A stretch of 17,774 nt of DNA from Desulfobacteraceae bacterium UBA2771 (GTDB lineage Bacteria > Desulfobacterota > Desulfobacteria > Desulfobacterales > Desulfosarcinaceae). The translations under genes were made by a program, and so were the position numbers. Below are positions 1 to 7,828 of this stretch, in pieces. The stretch's first letter is position 1. The number at the start of each line of letters is the position of its first letter. Where the stretch lies: the NCBI GenBank assembly GCA_002352605.1, contig DEIP01000090.1, positions 9,814-27,587 on the forward strand. Reading direction: 5' to 3'. Below the pieces are notes generated by a model. That model was not told where the DNA came from and ran no database searches. It was given only the letters and a program-made list of their open reading frames with translations.

Positions 1-1206
1 GGTTATTCATCCACCAAGATGGTGGGCACACGCCACCAGTGGATGCCCTTCTGGGATAAAGAACGCCCCACCATGGCCGATGTGATTTTGGAAAAACGAA
101 CCGATCAAGAGGTCTGGGAACTATACGGCGGCAAGTGGAAGCGATCCAACCTCATCGACGGTGCTTACGAGGCAGAGGTCTTTTTTCAGAAACTGGGGAC
201 CGGGGGCAAATGGCTCTTTTTCACCGCCGCCCCCATCAAGGCAACCGATGGCAGCGTCATCGGTGCCATTGAAACCTTTTGGGACACCACCGAGAAAAAG
301 GAAGCGGAAGCCCGGCGCATCCGGCAGACGCGTGAGGCGGAAGAGAGCCGCCGGGCACTTGCCCAAATCATCCAGGGCAGCACCATTCCCACATTCGTCA
401 TCAACCAGGAACATGTGGTTACCCATTGGAACCGGGCCTTGGAGCAGCTGACCGGATATCCGGCATCCCAGATAATGGGTACCAGCCACCAATGGATACC
501 CTTTTATGACACCGAGCGCTCGACCATGGCAGACGTCATCCTGGATCGGAAGAGCGATCAGGAAGTCTGGGACCTCTACGGCGGAAAATGGAAAAAATCC
601 GAACTGATCGACGGCGCCTATGAAGCGGAGATTTTTTTTCCCAAGCTGGGAACCGACGGCCGCTGGTGCTGGTTTACCGCCGCCCCCATCAAGGCCACCG
701 ACGGCACCGTGGTGGGGGCCATCGAGACCCTGTGGGACCGCACGGATAAAAAACGGGCTGAATCCGACCGGCGGCAGTACACACGCAAGCTGGAGGAAAA
801 CCAGCGGGTCCTGTTCCAAATCATTCAGGGCAGCACCATCCCGACCTTTGTTTTAGACCGGGATCACATGATCACCCACTGGAACCAGGCCCTTGAAAAT
901 CTCACCGGCCATCCCTCCGCAGAGATGGTGGGAACCAACCGCCAATGGGCCCCTTTTTGGGACAGCGAACGTCCGGCCATGGCCGACATCATCCTGGACC
1001 GGAAGAGCGACCAGGAGATCTGGGACCTATATGGCGGTAAGTGGCGGAAATCGGCTTTCATCGACGGGGGGTACGAGGCCGAGGTCTTTTTCCCCAAACT
1101 GGGTAGCGGGGGCAGGTGGTGCTGGTTCACCGCCGCCCCCATCAAAGCCGCCGACGGCACCGTGGTGGGGGCCATCGAGACCCTGTGGGACACGACCGCA
1201 ACCAAA
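1..1206 (+). repeat. Three tandem ~450-bp PAS-coding repeats
   Basis: The kinase gene opens with three copies of a PAS-coding unit with periods of 456 and 450 bases, measured at the conserved M-[VI]-G-T or I-M-G-T position (19, 475, 925); the first copy is cut by the window edge. Each unit carries the landmarks QW.PF, ERP.MAD, DQE.W.LYGGKW, IDG.YEAE, FTAAPIKA and VGAIET. A hand comparison of units 2 and 3 gives roughly 70-75% identical residues. Bases 698-738 and 1151-1191 are an exact 41-base direct repeat, which suggests recent duplication or gene conversion. Confidence 0.9.
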
Positions 1207-2814
1207 CGGGCCGAAGAGGAACAGCACCGGCGCAATCGGGAATTGGCCACCCTGTGCTCCATCTATACGGCCCTCAACGCGCCACTGGGCCTTCCAAAAC
1301 GCATCGAAGGGGCAGTGATGGAGATCCGCGATTTCATGAAGGCCGAAAGCGTCTGCCTCTATATGTCCGAAGACGGAAACCGGTTCGACCTGCGCTATTT
1401 TAATATCTGCTATTCGAACCAGGAAAACAGGCTGGCCGGACCGGAATCGGAAACGGAAATCATCCGAAAGGTATTGCGTACCAACAAACCCACCGTTTTC
1501 AATGAAGGAGACCACAATGGCGGCTATTCAGACGATACGGCGGCAGAAACCACCTTTGCCTACATTCCCATCAGCGCTAAAGAGAGCAAGGGTATCGGCG
1601 TTATGCGTATCGAAAAGGAGACGGATCGCTTCTCCTCTGAAGACCTGCATCTGCTGGACCTGATGGGCAACCGCATCGGCGTCACCATTGAAAATGCCCT
1701 ATTGCACGAAGAGGTCATCCGTAAATCTAACTTCCAGGCCAAACTTATCAAGAGTGCCCACGATGGCATCATCGCCACCGATGACCAGTGGAAAACCATT
1801 ATCTTCAACCCGGCCGCAGAGCAAATCTTCGGCTACTCCGCCGATGATGTGGTTTCCACCAAAGATGCCAGAGACTATTTACCCCAGTGGGTTCAGGAAG
1901 CCCTCAACCGAACGGGTTTGGACGGAAATGCCAACGAAACATCGCCATGGACTGAAACCGAGGTCAAAGCCAGCACCGGTGAGTCGATACCGGTCAGGTT
2001 CTCGGGGTCGCTGTTGCGCGAAAAACAAAAAATGATGGGAACCGTGGCCTTTTTCCAGGACCTGCGCGAAATCAAGCGCTTGGAACATGAACTGGTCAAC
2101 AGTGAACGGCTAGCTGCAGTGGGCCAGACCGTTGCCGGCATGGCCCACTGCATCAAGAATATCCTGCACGGGTTCAAGGGCGGCAGTTACCTGATAGACG
2201 TGGGCCTATCGCGAGACAACACCGAAAAAATGAGAAATGGCTGGGAGATGATCCAGCGCAACATCACCCGTACCTCCGGCCTGGTGATGGATCTGCTCTC
2301 ATACTCCAAGGAGCGGGAACCCGAATATGAGCTTTGCAATCCCAATGAAATCACCGAAGACGTTTGCGAACTGCTCAACAACGTGGCCAAAGATCACGAT
2401 GTGGCCATGGTCAGCCGGTCTTCCGAAGGGATCGAACCCGTGATGCTGGACCCACGCACCGTGCACCGCTGTCTGATGAATATGGTGACAAATGCTATCG
2501 ATGCATGTATCTTTGACACTGATGTCGATAAGGATCATCAGGTGACCGTCTTCACCGAAAGGGAAGCGACCGGAACCATTCGCTTCGACGTGAAGGACAA
2601 CGGCTGCGGCATGTCAGAAGAGGTCCGGGCCAAGCTTTTCTCCTCCTTTTTCAGCACCAAAGGCGTCAAGGGAACCGGACTCGGCCTGTTGGTGACGGCC
2701 AAGCTGGTGGAAGAGCACAAGGGAACCATCGATGTGACCTCCACCAAAGGGGAAGGCACCACCTTTACTTTGCGGTTTCCGCCCCAATCGCCCGATGCCG
2801 TCACCCCGAACTGA
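1..2814 (+). CDS. Multi-PAS/GAF sensor histidine kinase (5' end outside window)
   Basis: A sensor kinase that autophosphorylates on histidine and passes the phosphate to a response regulator. The frame is open from base 1, and the bases before the first ATG (position 19) encode residues matching the repeat units downstream, so the true start lies upstream. Numbering from that ATG, the order is: partial PAS 1 (to about 97), PAS 2 (112-246), PAS 3 (263-396), GAF (about 407-557), a fourth, unrelated PAS (about 572-688), HisKA dimerisation helices and HATPase. The phosphoacceptor is H710 in a MAHCIKN box. Also visible are the N box (N825, NAIDAC), D860 in DNGCGM and G885-L890 (GTGLGL). No membrane segment is seen in the visible part, so it is probably a cytosolic sensor. 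The receiver protein 55 bases downstream is the likely partner. The signal is unknown. The kinase assignment is firm; domain edges are approximate. Confidence 0.95.
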   Translation, partial: GYSSTKMVGTRHQWMPFWDKERPTMADVILEKRTDQEVWELYGGKWKRSNLIDGAYEAEVFFQKLGTGGKWLFFTAAPIKATDGSVIGAIETFWDTTEKKEAEARRIRQTREAEESRRALAQIIQGSTIPTFVINQEHVVTHWNRALEQLTGYPASQIMGTSHQWIPFYDTERSTMADVILDRKSDQEVWDLYGGKWKKSELIDGAYEAEIFFPKLGTDGRWCWFTAAPIKATDGTVVGAIETLWDRTDKKRAESDRRQYTRKLEENQRVLFQIIQGSTIPTFVLDRDHMITHWNQALENLTGHPSAEMVGTNRQWAPFWDSERPAMADIILDRKSDQEIWDLYGGKWRKSAFIDGGYEAEVFFPKLGSGGRWCWFTAAPIKAADGTVVGAIETLWDTTATKRAEEEQHRRNRELATLCSIYTALNAPLGLPKRIEGAVMEIRDFMKAESVCLYMSEDGNRFDLRYFNICYSNQENRLAGPESETEIIRKVLRTNKPTVFNEGDHNGGYSDDTAAETTFAYIPISAKESKGIGVMRIEKETDRFSSEDLHLLDLMGNRIGVTIENALLHEEVIRKSNFQAKLIKSAHDGIIATDDQWKTIIFNPAAEQIFGYSADDVVSTKDARDYLPQWVQEALNRTGLDGNANETSPWTETEVKASTGESIPVRFSGSLLREKQKMMGTVAFFQDLREIKRLEHELVNSERLAAVGQTVAGMAHCIKNILHGFKGGSYLIDVGLSRDNTEKMRNGWEMIQRNITRTSGLVMDLLSYSKEREPEYELCNPNEITEDVCELLNNVAKDHDVAMVSRSSEGIEPVMLDPRTVHRCLMNMVTNAIDACIFDTDVDKDHQVTVFTEREATGTIRFDVKDNGCGMSEEVRAKLFSSFFSTKGVKGTGLGLLVTAKLVEEHKGTIDVTSTKGEGTTFTLRFPPQSPDAVTPN

Positions 2815-2869
2815 GTGTCCGACCATTTGCGTGTTATCATATCGGGATTAATTTTAATGGAGGTTTAAA

Positions 2870-3262
2870 ATGAGCAAGAAAGTGTTAATCGTGGACGATG
2901 ACCCGGATGTCCGGCTGTTTAACGCCACCGTCGTGGAGGAGAGCGGCTATACACCCATCGAGGCATCCAATGGTGAAGAGGGGCTGAAGGTCATTAAAAA
3001 GGATCCGCCGGACCTGGTGCTCCTGGATGTGTTGATGCCAAAGCAAAGCGGCATTCGTCTCTATCGGGAGCTGAAGACGGACAGGTCCCTGGAGAAAATA
3101 CCCGTGATCATGCTCTCCGGCGTGGCCAAACGAACTTTTTTACGCTCCCAGAAGGCGCTTACGGAATTCGGGGACAAACCGGTGCCGGAACCGGAAAACT
3201 ATCTGGAAAAACCGGTTGAACCGGATGACCTTGCCCGGGAGATCAAAAAATTTTTGGGATAG
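2870..3262 (+). CDS. Stand-alone response regulator receiver protein
   Basis: A single CheY-like REC domain of 130 residues with no output domain. It would accept phosphate and act through protein contact or as a relay. The acidic pocket is D9-D10-D11, the phosphoacceptor is D53 (LLDVLMPK), the switch residue is S83 (IMLSG), and the conserved lysine is K114 (YLEKPV). The stretch between S83 and K114 is longer than in plain CheY (about 30 residues). A strong ribosome site, GGAGG at 2859-2863, fixes the ATG. It lies 55 bases after the kinase gene in the same direction, so it is probably the cognate partner in the same operon. With only a REC domain it cannot bind DNA itself; what it controls is unknown. 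Confidence 0.93.
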   Translation: MSKKVLIVDDDPDVRLFNATVVEESGYTPIEASNGEEGLKVIKKDPPDLVLLDVLMPKQSGIRLYRELKTDRSLEKIPVIMLSGVAKRTFLRSQKALTEFGDKPVPEPENYLEKPVEPDDLAREIKKFLG

Positions 3263-3316
3263 AATCCACGTAGGCCCGAGCCGGTATGATTCACATGGCA
3301 GACAAGGATGAGAAAA

Positions 3317-4195
3317 ATGGAGATAAAAAAACTGCTGTTTGTCACCCGGTTTGAAAAGCTACGGTTCGATGCGCTGCAGTCCCTGATGGACCTGAAAAAA
3401 GCCGCCCTCAACCATGTCGTGTTTCTCAATGTCATCGAGCGGGACAAGGTGGCTATGCGGCGGGGCAAAGGGTACGAAAAGAGCGCTGAAATCCGGCTTC
3501 GCGAAAAGGCCAACATCCGGTTTATCGACTGGGCCGAAACCCTTTTTGAACAGGGCATGGAGGTGGGTGTCTACATCGTCGTGGGCAGTTTCGCCGGCCA
3601 GGTGATCCAGGCTGCCGAAAAGGAGTCGGTGGATCTCATTGTCCTGAGCCCGGAGAAAAAGGGACGCCTCGAGCAGCTCTATTCCGGATCCGATATCACC
3701 GAAATCGTTCGCCGCTCCGCCACCCCTGTCCTGGTCTACAAATACCTCACTCAGAAAGGCCCCATAGCGGATAATCCCTTTGAAAAACCCCTGCTGGCCA
3801 CCAATTGGTCAAACGCCAACCGGCGCGCCATCGATTATCTGAAATCGCTGAAAACGGTGATCCGTAAGGTAGATGTGGTTCATGTGGCCAGCGAAAAGGA
3901 CCTGAAAGAAACGTCCGCCATGGGCATCCAGAAAACCCGCAAAGAAAACCGGAAAAAACTGGAAACCCTGTGTGACGACCTGGAAGATTCCGGCATCACG
4001 GCGAATCCCCACGTCTATATCGGAGATGCCGTCTCCGAAATCGACAAGGCCGCCAGAGAGTGTCGGTCTTCCATGATTATTGCCGGTTCCCCGCGGAAAA
4101 GCCGGTGGGCGGACCGGTGGGGGGTGAGCATCGGCAAAGAGCTGGCCGAGCAATCCATTTTCCCGGTCCTGCTCATTCCACCGAAAGAGGAGTAA
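3317..4195 (+). CDS. Tandem-domain universal stress protein (UspA family)
   Basis: About 292 residues made of two UspA-like domains (roughly residues 2-142 and 155-290). Each has the alternating strand-helix pattern ending in a buried strand: TPVLVYK in the first, FPVLLIP in the second. Family members act in the cytosol in stress survival, some binding ATP. Here the usual G-x2-G-x9-G-S/T loop is incomplete: SPEKKG...SGSD in domain 1 and GSPRKS...GVSIG in domain 2, so nucleotide binding is uncertain. An in-frame ATG at 3308 would add three residues, but AAGGA at 3304-3308 sits at the right distance only for the ATG at 3317, so that start is preferred. It follows the receiver gene by 54 bases, linking it to the two-component genes. 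Confidence 0.85.
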   Translation: MEIKKLLFVTRFEKLRFDALQSLMDLKKAALNHVVFLNVIERDKVAMRRGKGYEKSAEIRLREKANIRFIDWAETLFEQGMEVGVYIVVGSFAGQVIQAAEKESVDLIVLSPEKKGRLEQLYSGSDITEIVRRSATPVLVYKYLTQKGPIADNPFEKPLLATNWSNANRRAIDYLKSLKTVIRKVDVVHVASEKDLKETSAMGIQKTRKENRKKLETLCDDLEDSGITANPHVYIGDAVSEIDKAARECRSSMIIAGSPRKSRWADRWGVSIGKELAEQSIFPVLLIPPKEE

Positions 4196-4259
4196 CCGCC
4201 GGCACGGCAGTGGAAAAAGATTCTAACCCGCAACCGAGATTGAGATTGAGGAGGCATTA

Positions 4260-4892
4260 ATGGCGGTCATCACCATTTCGAGGCAATTTGGCGCAGGCGG
4301 CATCACCCTTGGCAAAATGATTGCCGAATCACTGGGATACACCTTCGCCGACAGTGATATCCTTCAGCGTGTGGCCAAGGAGGCCAATGTCTCCACCCAC
4401 TGGATTGAATCCTTCGAAAAAGAGGCCGGCAGCAAGCTTTCCAGATTCATTTCCAGCATGGTTTCCAAGCGCTGGCTGGACCTGGTGCTCGCCGATGAGC
4501 GGGGCTACCTGGACGAACAGATCTATCTGGATTACCTGGTACTCATCATCGCCCAATTCGCCGATGAAGGAGACGTGGTGATCCTGGGCCGGGGAAGCCA
4601 GTACATTCTCGACGACCACCCCGATGCCGTCCACATTTTATTGGTGGATGATTTCGAAAGCCGGGTCAAATTCATTATGCAACGGTATAAAATGTCATAC
4701 AAAAAAGCCAACCGCCTGGTTGTCAGCGAAGATCGACGACGGATAAGCCTGTATAAACGGTTAGGCAAAAGTGATTATGAAAATCCGCGATTGTACCACA
4801 TGGTGCTGAACATGGGCCGTCTGGATCTGGAAACGGCCCGGGAGATGGCCTGCAACCTGGTGGCACACAAGGTTGTATTGAGCCCGGCCTGA
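4260..4892 (+). CDS. Cytidylate-kinase-like family protein
   Basis: A 210-residue P-loop protein of the cytidylate-kinase-like family (the Pfam Cytidylate_kin2 type). The N-terminus ITISRQFGAGG with K19 is the family's own form of the nucleotide loop and is not a textbook GxxxxGK[ST]. Further family landmarks are the GRGSQYIL segment near residue 110, the ADSDIL segment after the loop, an arginine-rich EDRRR lid near 157, and the DYENPRLYH...LN tail. True CMP kinase activity is not established for this family, so the substrate should be left open. The start is set by GAGGAGG just upstream of the ATG. It is the last gene of the run that begins with the kinase, and a terminator follows at 4968-4993. 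Confidence 0.85.
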   Translation: MAVITISRQFGAGGITLGKMIAESLGYTFADSDILQRVAKEANVSTHWIESFEKEAGSKLSRFISSMVSKRWLDLVLADERGYLDEQIYLDYLVLIIAQFADEGDVVILGRGSQYILDDHPDAVHILLVDDFESRVKFIMQRYKMSYKKANRLVVSEDRRRISLYKRLGKSDYENPRLYHMVLNMGRLDLETAREMACNLVAHKVVLSPA

Positions 4893-4913
4893 AGGATCTC
4901 GACGGTTGCCGTG

Positions 4914-4931
4914 CCGATGCCGCTGCATCGG
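4914..4931 (+). other. Perfect 7-bp hairpin after the kinase-like gene
   Basis: CCGATGC (4914-4920), loop CGCT, GCATCGG (4925-4931). It lies 22 bases after the stop codon and before the true terminator, with no T-run of its own. It may protect the 3' end of the upstream transcript. No SAM or SAH riboswitch consensus was recognised in 4893-5081. Confidence 0.5.
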
Positions 4932-4967
4932 AAATAGCCGGCATTCCAGGGCGTAACCATCAACAAG

Positions 4968-4993
4968 CAAAGCCGGATCCCGGCTTTGTTTTT
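4968..4993 (+). terminator. Rho-independent terminator of the signalling cluster
   Basis: Perfect 9-bp stem CAAAGCCGG (4968-4976), loop ATC, CCGGCTTTG (4980-4988), followed by five T residues (4989-4993). It lies 76 bases after the cytidylate-kinase-like gene and just before the metK promoter region, so it separates regions 1 and 2. Confidence 0.88.
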
Positions 4994-5000
4994 CTATATT

Positions 5001-5039
5001 ATGATGTCATCATTGACATTTATTGGTGTTTGTTCTAAT
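5001..5039 (+). promoter_or_regulatory. Candidate metK promoter with overlapping palindrome
   Basis: TTGACA at 5013-5018 is a perfect -35. TCTAAT at 5034-5039 matches five of six -10 positions, with a short 15-base spacer. A 13-base odd palindrome, ATGATGTCATCAT (5001-5013), touches the first base of the -35 and is a candidate operator. Methyl-cycle genes of related bacteria are known to be controlled by an SAH-responsive ArsR-type regulator (SahR); whether this palindrome matches its site was not checked. Confidence 0.45.
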
Positions 5040-5081
5040 TCCGGCATCGTAGTGTTTATTTTTTATTAAAGGAGACCATGT

Positions 5082-6248
5082 ATGATCAACAAAGTTCTGT
5101 TTACCTCCGAATCGGTTACCGAGGGTCATCCGGATAAAGTGGCCGATGCCATTTCCGACGCCATCTTAGATGCGATCATGACCCAGGACAAAGGCTGCCG
5201 TGTGGCCTGCGAAACCCTAGTCACCACCGGCATGGCCTTTATCGCCGGTGAAATCACCACCGAGTGTTATGTGGACATACCCCGGATCGTCAGGGAAACC
5301 ATCAAGGATATCGGCTACCACTCCTCACAGATGGGGTTCGACTGGCGGACCTGCTCGGTGCTTACCAGCATCGACCACCAGAGCGCAGACATTGCTCAGG
5401 GGGTCAATACCGGTGAGGGCCTTTATAAAGATCAGGGAGCCGGCGACCAGGGGCTGATGTTCGGATTCGCCACCGACGAAACGCCGGAACTGATGCCCAT
5501 GCCCATCATGTACGCCCACAAGCTGACCCGGCGCCTGACCCTGGTCCGCAAAAACGGGGCTATCGATTTTCTGCGGCCCGACGGCAAATCCCAGGTCACC
5601 ATCGAATATCAGGATGGTCAGCCCAAACGGGTGGATACCATCGTGGTTTCAAGCCAACACAAACCCGATGTCACCCATGAAGACTTGCGTGAAGCGATTA
5701 TCGAAGAGGTGATCAAGAAAGTCATCCCCGCCGACATGATCGACGGCGACACCCGCTATTTTATCAATCCCACCGGACGGTTCGTGGTGGGCGGCCCCAT
5801 GGGAGACTGCGGGCTCACCGGGCGAAAGATCATCGTCGACACCTATGGCGGTCAGGGAAGCCACGGCGGCGGGTGCTTCTCCGGCAAGGACCCCTCCAAG
5901 GTAGACCGCAGCGCCTCCTACATGGGGCGCCATGTGGCCAAAAACATCGTGGCTGCCGGCCTGGCCAAAAGATGTGAGGTCCAGATTGCCTACGCCATCG
6001 GCGTGGCCGAGCCGGTATCGGTGATGATCGACCTGATGCATTCGGGGAAGGTGCCCAAGGAGCGGGTGGAGGAGATTGTAAAATCGGTTTTCGACCTTCG
6101 GCCCGCGGCCATCATCGAGTACCTCGATCTTTTGCGTCCCATTTATCGCGCTACCGCCGCCTACGGCCACTTCGGAAGGACCGAACCGGAATTTTCCTGG
6201 GAACAGACCAATATGGCGGATATTATCCGTGAAAAGGCCGGCTTGTAA
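5082..6248 (+). CDS. metK: S-adenosylmethionine synthetase
   Basis: Makes S-adenosylmethionine from methionine and ATP in the cytosol, releasing phosphate and diphosphate. The 388 residues are a normal full length for the family. The ATP motif GHPDK is at 15-19. The P-loop-like segment GGGCFSGKDPSKVDRS carries K269 and D270, with cysteine where many relatives have alanine. GAGDQGLMFGFAT, also diagnostic, precedes it. AAGGAGA just upstream selects the ATG at 5082; an ATG four bases earlier is out of frame. It is followed by ahcY 76 bases later with no clear terminator, so the two are likely cotranscribed: MetK supplies the methyl donor and AhcY clears the product of its use. Confidence 0.97.
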   Translation: MINKVLFTSESVTEGHPDKVADAISDAILDAIMTQDKGCRVACETLVTTGMAFIAGEITTECYVDIPRIVRETIKDIGYHSSQMGFDWRTCSVLTSIDHQSADIAQGVNTGEGLYKDQGAGDQGLMFGFATDETPELMPMPIMYAHKLTRRLTLVRKNGAIDFLRPDGKSQVTIEYQDGQPKRVDTIVVSSQHKPDVTHEDLREAIIEEVIKKVIPADMIDGDTRYFINPTGRFVVGGPMGDCGLTGRKIIVDTYGGQGSHGGGCFSGKDPSKVDRSASYMGRHVAKNIVAAGLAKRCEVQIAYAIGVAEPVSVMIDLMHSGKVPKERVEEIVKSVFDLRPAAIIEYLDLLRPIYRATAAYGHFGRTEPEFSWEQTNMADIIREKAGL

Positions 6249-6302
6249 TCGGCCCAACGACGATTATCATGAGTCTAAAAACAACGGGGGCCGATGGCCC
6301 CC
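6248..6302 (+). promoter_or_regulatory. metK-ahcY spacer with two mutually exclusive stems
   Basis: Stem A: GGGGGCC (6286-6292), loop GAT, GGCCCCC (6296-6302), a very stable hairpin ending 10 bases before the ahcY GGAGG. Stem B: ATCGGCCC (6248-6255, overlapping the last base of the metK stop codon) pairs perfectly with GGGCCGAT (6288-6295). The two stems share bases 6288-6295 and cannot coexist. No long T-run follows stem A, so control of translation or RNA stability is more likely than classical termination. A regulatory role is inference. Confidence 0.5.
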
Positions 6303-6324
6303 CTATATTTATGGAGGAACACCG

Positions 6325-7779
6325 ATGACACTTGCCGAAACCGTAGTGGCGATAGAGGGTCCAGTGGCCTATGATTCGTCACTGCCCTACAAAGTTGCCG
6401 ATCTCGACCTTGCCGACTTCGGTGACAAGGAGATGCAGCTGGCGGAAAACGAAATGCCCGGGCTCATGGCCGTTCGGGAAAAATATGGCCCACAGCAGCC
6501 GCTCAAGGGCCTGAAGGTCACCGGTAGCCTGCACATGACCATCCAGACGGCCATGCTCATCGATACCTTGAAGATTTTGGGCGCCGATATTCGCTGGGCT
6601 TCCTGCAACATCTTTTCCACCCAGGATCATGCCGCCGCGGCCATTGCCCGCAAGGGGTCGGCCGCCGTATTTGCCTGGAAAGGGGAAAATCTGGAAGACT
6701 ACTGGTGGTGCACCGAACAGGCCTTGCTTTGGCCGGACGGCAGCGGGCCGGATTTAATCGTGGATGACGGCGGCGACGCCACCATGTTCGTCCACCAGGG
6801 CCTGGCGATGGAGAAGGACCCGTCCCTGCTGGAAAAAGAGTACGATTCCGATGACATGCGGCTGTTGATGGTCCGCCTGAAGGCCGGCCATGAAAAAGAT
6901 TCCGGTCTCTGGACCCGGATCGCCGCATCGATCAAGGGGGTTTCCGAAGAGACCACCACCGGTGTCCATCGTCTTTACCAGCTGGCCCAGAGCGGTGACC
7001 TGCTCTTTCCCGCCTTCAACGTCAACGATTCGGTCACCAAGTCCAAATTCGACAACTTATACGGTTGCCGAGAGTCCCTGGCCGACGGCATCAAGCGGGC
7101 CACGGACGTCATGATGGCCGGAAAGATCATCGTGATCTGCGGTTACGGTGATGTGGGCAAAGGCTGCGCCAATTCCATGCGCGGCTACGGTGCCCGTGTC
7201 CTGGTAACGGAGGTTGATCCCATCTGCGCCCTGCAAGCCGCCATGGAGGGCTACGAAGTGCTCACCATCGAAGACGCCGCGCCCCTGGGTGACATCTTCG
7301 TGACGGCCACCGGTTGCTACCAGGTGATCACCGGCGCACACATGGAACAGATGAAGAACGAAGCGATCATCTGCAATATCGGCCATTTCGACAACGAGAT
7401 CGAGATGGGTTACCTGGAAAAGCGTACCGATTGTAAAAAAACACCCATCAAGCCCCAGGTGGACAAGTGGACCCTCAAGTCCGGCCGGTCCATCATTGTT
7501 CTGGCCGAAGGGCGGCTGGTGAACCTGGGATGCGCCACCGGTCACCCCAGCTTCGTCATGAGCAACAGTTTCACCAACCAGTGCCTGGCCCAGATCGAAC
7601 TGGCTTCGGGTGCTTATGAGAAGAAGGTTTACACCTTGCCGAAAAAGTTGGATGAAGAGGTGGCTCGCCTGCATCTGGCCCGACTGGGTGTGAAACTGAG
7701 CACGCTTACCCAGATTCAGGCCGACTATTTGGGGATTCCCGTGCAAGGTCCTTTCAAACCGGACCACTACCGTTACTGA
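6325..7779 (+). CDS. ahcY: Adenosylhomocysteinase
   Basis: NAD-dependent enzyme that reversibly hydrolyses S-adenosylhomocysteine to adenosine and homocysteine, relieving product inhibition of methyltransferases. The 484 residues include the insertion usual in bacterial forms. Visible motifs are the SLHMT substrate segment (H70), NDSVTKSKFDN with K239 and D243, the Rossmann loop GYGDVGKG (273-280), and the C-terminal GPFKPDHYRY, which carries the conserved lysine and tyrosine reaching the neighbouring subunit. The frame stays open 32 codons further upstream into the end of metK, but GGAGG at 6313-6317, seven bases before the ATG at 6325, and the normal family N-terminus support the later start. 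Confidence 0.97.
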   Translation: MTLAETVVAIEGPVAYDSSLPYKVADLDLADFGDKEMQLAENEMPGLMAVREKYGPQQPLKGLKVTGSLHMTIQTAMLIDTLKILGADIRWASCNIFSTQDHAAAAIARKGSAAVFAWKGENLEDYWWCTEQALLWPDGSGPDLIVDDGGDATMFVHQGLAMEKDPSLLEKEYDSDDMRLLMVRLKAGHEKDSGLWTRIAASIKGVSEETTTGVHRLYQLAQSGDLLFPAFNVNDSVTKSKFDNLYGCRESLADGIKRATDVMMAGKIIVICGYGDVGKGCANSMRGYGARVLVTEVDPICALQAAMEGYEVLTIEDAAPLGDIFVTATGCYQVITGAHMEQMKNEAIICNIGHFDNEIEMGYLEKRTDCKKTPIKPQVDKWTLKSGRSIIVLAEGRLVNLGCATGHPSFVMSNSFTNQCLAQIELASGAYEKKVYTLPKKLDEEVARLHLARLGVKLSTLTQIQADYLGIPVQGPFKPDHYRY

Positions 7780-7828
7780 TAATCAACGGGACAGGATCGG
7801 GGACGCAATAACGTGGAGATGATTGCGA

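Noticed and set aside
121..1515. Long minus-strand open frames opposite the PAS repeats (for example 121-819 and 1027-1515)
   Set aside because: They mirror the GC-rich repeated kinase code, show low-complexity glycine/alanine/proline composition and no family features.
4893..5081. SAM or SAH riboswitch upstream of metK
   Set aside because: No consensus core was recognised; the hairpins present fit a terminator and an extra stem of the upstream transcript, and the likely promoter lies after them.
6229..6324. Longer ahcY start inside the end of metK
   Set aside because: The extra 32 residues overlap metK, do not resemble the family N-terminus and lack the ribosome site; GGAGG before 6325 decides.
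7057..7767. 236-codon minus-strand open frame opposite ahcY
   Set aside because: Antisense shadow of a highly conserved enzyme gene; no recognisable motif or ribosome site context.
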